Below, in pieces: positions 7,038-9,149 of a DNA stretch of 9,149 nt; the first letter of the stretch is position 1, and each line of letters starts with the position of its first letter. The stretch lies in assembly GCA_016212735.1 (NCBI GenBank), contig JACRDZ010000196.1, forward strand, positions 1 through 9,149. Reading direction: 5' to 3'. A model generated the notes under the pieces. It was not told where the DNA came from. It saw only the letters and a list, made by a program, of their open reading frames with translations, and ran no database searches. The DNA is from Candidatus Firestoneibacteriota bacterium. GTDB taxonomy: Bacteria; JACRDZ01. The translations under genes and the position numbers were made by a program.

Positions 7038-7803
7038 AATATATATAATAATTTTATCCGTATTTCTATTTGCATGGGGAATACCACAGGTATATAAAAA
7101 TCATCAGGCTAATAAAAAATATGAAAAAAAACAATATGATGATGCTTTAAAAATATATAGAGATTTACAAATAGATAATCCTCTTGCCACAGAATTACAT
7201 TATAATATAGGCAATAGCTTATATGAGAAAAAAAAATATGAAGATGCTTTGAAAGAATATGAAAAAGCTATTTATACAGACAATACAGAACTACAGGCAA
7301 AAGTATATTATAATACTGGTAATGCTTTATATCATACTGGCAAATTGCAGGAAGCAATAGACAGCTTTAAAAAAGTCCTGGATATAAAACCAGATGATGA
7401 GGATGCCAAATATAATATTGAATTTATTCGCAAAAAAATGAAAGAGATGATGGATAAATCTGAAGAGAGGCAAAAAGAACAAAAACAGAATAAAAAAGAA
7501 AATAATCAAAATGATAAAAAAGAAGGGCAGAAAGAAGAGAAGAAAGAGAATAAAGAACAGAAAGAGAGTAAAGAAAAGGATAAAAATAAAAAAGAAGAAG
7601 ACAAGAAACAAAAAGAAGCGCAAGCTCATAAAGAAGATAAAAATCAGCAAAAGAATGAAGAAGATAAAAATAAAGATAAATTAAAAAAAGAAGAAGCTCT
7701 ACGTATATTAGAAGCTCTGGAAAGAGATGAAAAAGATAAAAATAAAGATATTAAAAAAGATCAGGTACCTCAAGGGGATATGTCAATTGATAAAGACTGG
7801 TAA
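7030..7803 (+). CDS. batC: BatC, TPR protein with long charged low-complexity tail
   Basis: This 257-residue protein (from the ATG at 7030) starts with a signal or anchor helix at about 4-18. Three TPR-like repeats follow: about 25-55 (YEKKQYDDALKIYRDL), 56-89 (HYNIGNSLYEKKKYEDALKEY) and 90-123 (YYNTGNALYHTGKLQEAIDSF). Residues about 143-218 are almost only K, E, Q, D and N with no hydrophobic positions. After this comes a conserved-looking segment, KKEEALRILEALERDEKD (219-236), and the terminal DKDW. Both features recur in BatC/BatE-type TPR proteins. The protein probably scaffolds the BatA/BatB/BatD assembly on the periplasmic face. It overlaps batB by eight bases and is followed one base later by batD, so the three are tightly coupled. 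Confidence 0.88.
   Translation: MNRIYIIILSVFLFAWGIPQVYKNHQANKKYEKKQYDDALKIYRDLQIDNPLATELHYNIGNSLYEKKKYEDALKEYEKAIYTDNTELQAKVYYNTGNALYHTGKLQEAIDSFKKVLDIKPDDEDAKYNIEFIRKKMKEMMDKSEERQKEQKQNKKENNQNDKKEGQKEEKKENKEQKESKEKDKNKKEEDKKQKEAQAHKEDKNQQKNEEDKNKDKLKKEEALRILEALERDEKDKNKDIKKDQVPQGDMSIDKDW
7456..7683 (+). repeat. Purine-rich low-complexity tract inside batC
   Basis: The coding strand here is overwhelmingly A and G (repeats of AAAGAA, GATAAA and similar words) and encodes the K/E/Q/D/N tail of BatC. Its length is likely variable between relatives. It also explains the long apparent reverse-strand open frame over 7327-7650, which encodes an implausible F/L/I-only protein. Confidence 0.75.
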
Positions 7804-7804
7804 T

Positions 7805-9016
7805 ATGAAAATTAAATGTACTATGAAAAATAAAATTTATATTTTGATTTTATCTATTTTATATCTAACATATTTATGTGTAAACATTTATGCAAGTGAT
7901 ATTTCAATAAATCTGACCATAGATAAAAATGAAATTACAGTTGGAGAAGAAGCAACCTTAACAGTAATTATCACAGGAAAAGTAAGGTCATTACCGGACC
8001 CAAACATTCCGCAATTGAAAGAATTCATGGTATATTCAGCAGGCCGTTCAGAGAGTATTTCAATAATAAATGGTGATATATCCTCATCAACCAGTTTTAA
8101 TTATATTATTGTCCCTAAAAAAGAAGGGCAATTTACAATAGGACCAATTTCATTAAATTATAGAGATAAAGAATATAAATCCAGAGAACTAAAAATTACT
8201 GTTCATTCACAAACATCTGGAGCAGATACGTATAATAAAAATATACCAGACGATAATATTCATAAACAAAACCAGGATAAAAATGAAGAATCTCTTCAGG
8301 ATCTTTTTATTGAAACCCATGTAGATAAAAAATCTCCATATGTAAATGAACAAATAACATTAACATTTGCTTTTTATCAGGCAATTAATCTTTCTGATAC
8401 TCCAGAATATATTCCTGCATCAATTACTGGTTTCTGGACAGAAGATCTGCCTCCTCAAAGAAGATATTATAAACCTATTAAAGGGAAGCGATATTTGGTT
8501 ACAGAATTATATTCAGCTCTATTCCCTACTGCCAGCGGGGAATATACAATCGGGGCTGCTGAATTAGTTTGCAATCCTGAAGATGTTTATGACCCATTTT
8601 CATTTTTCTCAGGCAGACCGAGAAAGTCAGTCAAACTCAAGACAAAACCTATTAAAATCAAAGTCAATCCTTTACCGGACAAAGATGTTCCGCCCTGTTT
8701 TCAAGGAGCAGTTGGAAACTATACACTGGAAGCAAGCGTTGACAAAACGAGTACACGTGAGAATGAACCTGTTACTTTAAAAATAGTAATTCGAGGACAT
8801 GGTAACATAAAAACAGTTCCGGATTTAGAACTTCCTCCAGAAATAGATGAGAATTTTAAAAAATACAAATCCAATTCATCTGTAAATGTTACAAAAAATA
8901 ATTACAATGTACAGGGGGAAAAAACTTTCGAATTTATTCTTGTACCTATAAAATCAGGAGATATCAGTATTCCGCAAATAAAATTTTCTTATTTCAGTCC
9001 AAATATAAAAAAATAA
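7805..9016 (+). CDS. batD: BatD (oxygen-tolerance protein), interrupted by an in-frame TAA
   Basis: The ATG at 7805 follows the batC stop by one base (TAATATG), consistent with coupled translation. A second in-frame ATG at 7823 is a possible start. A signal peptide of about 31 residues ends near the YAS/DIS junction. The beta-sandwich BatD region follows: VDKNEITVGEEATLTV-like strands (here IDKNEITVGEEATL), RSLPDPNIPQLKEF, FNYIIVPKKEGQFTIGPI, then a second unit IETHVDKKSPYVNEQITLTF and a third VDKTSTRENEPVTLKI with FEFILVPIKSGDISIPQIKF. After FSYFSPNIKK (residue 403) comes TAA at 9014-9016. This is short for BatD proteins, which normally continue with a further region and a membrane helix. 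The same frame stays open after the stop and looks like BatD, so the stop is probably a mutation or sequence error rather than the natural end. Confidence 0.88.
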   Translation: MKIKCTMKNKIYILILSILYLTYLCVNIYASDISINLTIDKNEITVGEEATLTVIITGKVRSLPDPNIPQLKEFMVYSAGRSESISIINGDISSSTSFNYIIVPKKEGQFTIGPISLNYRDKEYKSRELKITVHSQTSGADTYNKNIPDDNIHKQNQDKNEESLQDLFIETHVDKKSPYVNEQITLTFAFYQAINLSDTPEYIPASITGFWTEDLPPQRRYYKPIKGKRYLVTELYSALFPTASGEYTIGAAELVCNPEDVYDPFSFFSGRPRKSVKLKTKPIKIKVNPLPDKDVPPCFQGAVGNYTLEASVDKTSTRENEPVTLKIVIRGHGNIKTVPDLELPPEIDENFKKYKSNSSVNVTKNNYNVQGEKTFEFILVPIKSGDISIPQIKFSYFSPNIKK

Positions 9017-9149
9017 GTAACTTCAGAAACACCTGTTTTTAAATTAAATATATTGCCAGGAATAAGAAAAGAAGAAATTGATGATGATCAAATCTCTTCT
9101 TTATCCATGTCACTGCCAAAAGAAGATATAAAAATGCTGGGGAACGATA
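9017..9149 (+). pseudogene. batD: Continuation of batD after the in-frame stop (cut by window end)
   Basis: Forty-four codons follow the TAA at 9014-9016 in the same frame without another stop: VTSETPVFKLNILPG, then a charged stretch with EEIDDDQ, and finally LPKEDIKMLGND. The segment TSETPVFKLNILPG closes the BatD beta domain as in relatives. The terminal KEDIK...ND pattern resembles the conserved region before the BatD membrane helix. It has no start or ribosome site of its own. It is best read as the rest of the same gene. Confidence 0.75.

Noticed and set aside
7327..7650. Reverse-strand open frame of 107 codons
   Set aside because: It is the antisense of the purine-rich BatC tail and would encode a protein of nearly only F, L and I. 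There is no ribosome site or family resemblance.
7727..7804. Extended N-terminus for BatD inside batC
   Set aside because: The batD frame is open upstream, but the extra residues are K/I-rich from the batC low-complexity region and would precede the signal peptide. ATG 7805 directly after the batC stop fits better.
8367..8780. Two short plus-strand open frames (8367-8567, 8583-8780) inside batD
   Set aside because: They are alternative-frame shadows of batD with no ribosome site and no recognisable protein features.

Overview
The window is one co-directional (+ strand), AT-rich gene cluster, about one third G+C by eye. It reads as a MoxR / DUF58 / Bat ('Bacteroides aerotolerance') operon from a diderm bacterium. 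The diderm inference rests on a secreted two-PDZ HtrA protease, a SurA-like membrane-anchored protein and BatD-type exported proteins. The stop codons TAA, TAG and TGA all end genes here, so the genetic code looks standard. The lineage cannot be fixed from this sequence. Bat clusters of this kind are known from Bacteroidota, Spirochaetota, Planctomycetota, Desulfobacterota and relatives.

Layout: the C-terminal part of a MoxR AAA+ ATPase (3-509); a DUF58 protein (544-1422); a membrane-anchored TPR-like plus SurA-N-like protein with no parvulin domain (1455-2408); a short BatD-like membrane protein (2436-3389); a 103-base gap carrying an octamer-repeat palindrome and a small hairpin (3390-3492); BatA (3493-4482); an HtrA/DegP-type serine protease (4499-5950); BatB (5985-7037); BatC with TPRs and a long charged tail (7030-7803); and BatD (from 7805), which reaches an in-frame TAA at 9014-9016 although BatD-like coding continues in the same frame to the window end. 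Most genes sit 1-35 bases apart or overlap and are preceded by GGAG-type ribosome sites, so they are probably co-transcribed. No gene-free stretch exceeds 300 bases.

How the genes may work together: in known systems MoxR ATPases act as chaperone-like partners of VWA proteins. Here three VWA-fold proteins (DUF58, BatA, BatB) keep recognisable metal-binding (MIDAS) residues. BatA and BatB are anchored in the inner membrane, with BatC and the two BatD-type proteins as probable periplasm-facing partners. The two less usual members, a SurA-like protein and an HtrA protease, are both envelope protein-quality factors. This suggests, as inference only, that the cluster acts in envelope protein folding or surveillance.

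Two in-frame TAA codons, one at each end of the window (6-8 in moxR, 9014-9016 in batD), interrupt otherwise well-conserved coding sequence. They are either real nonsense mutations or, perhaps more likely, base errors near the ends of an assembled sequence.
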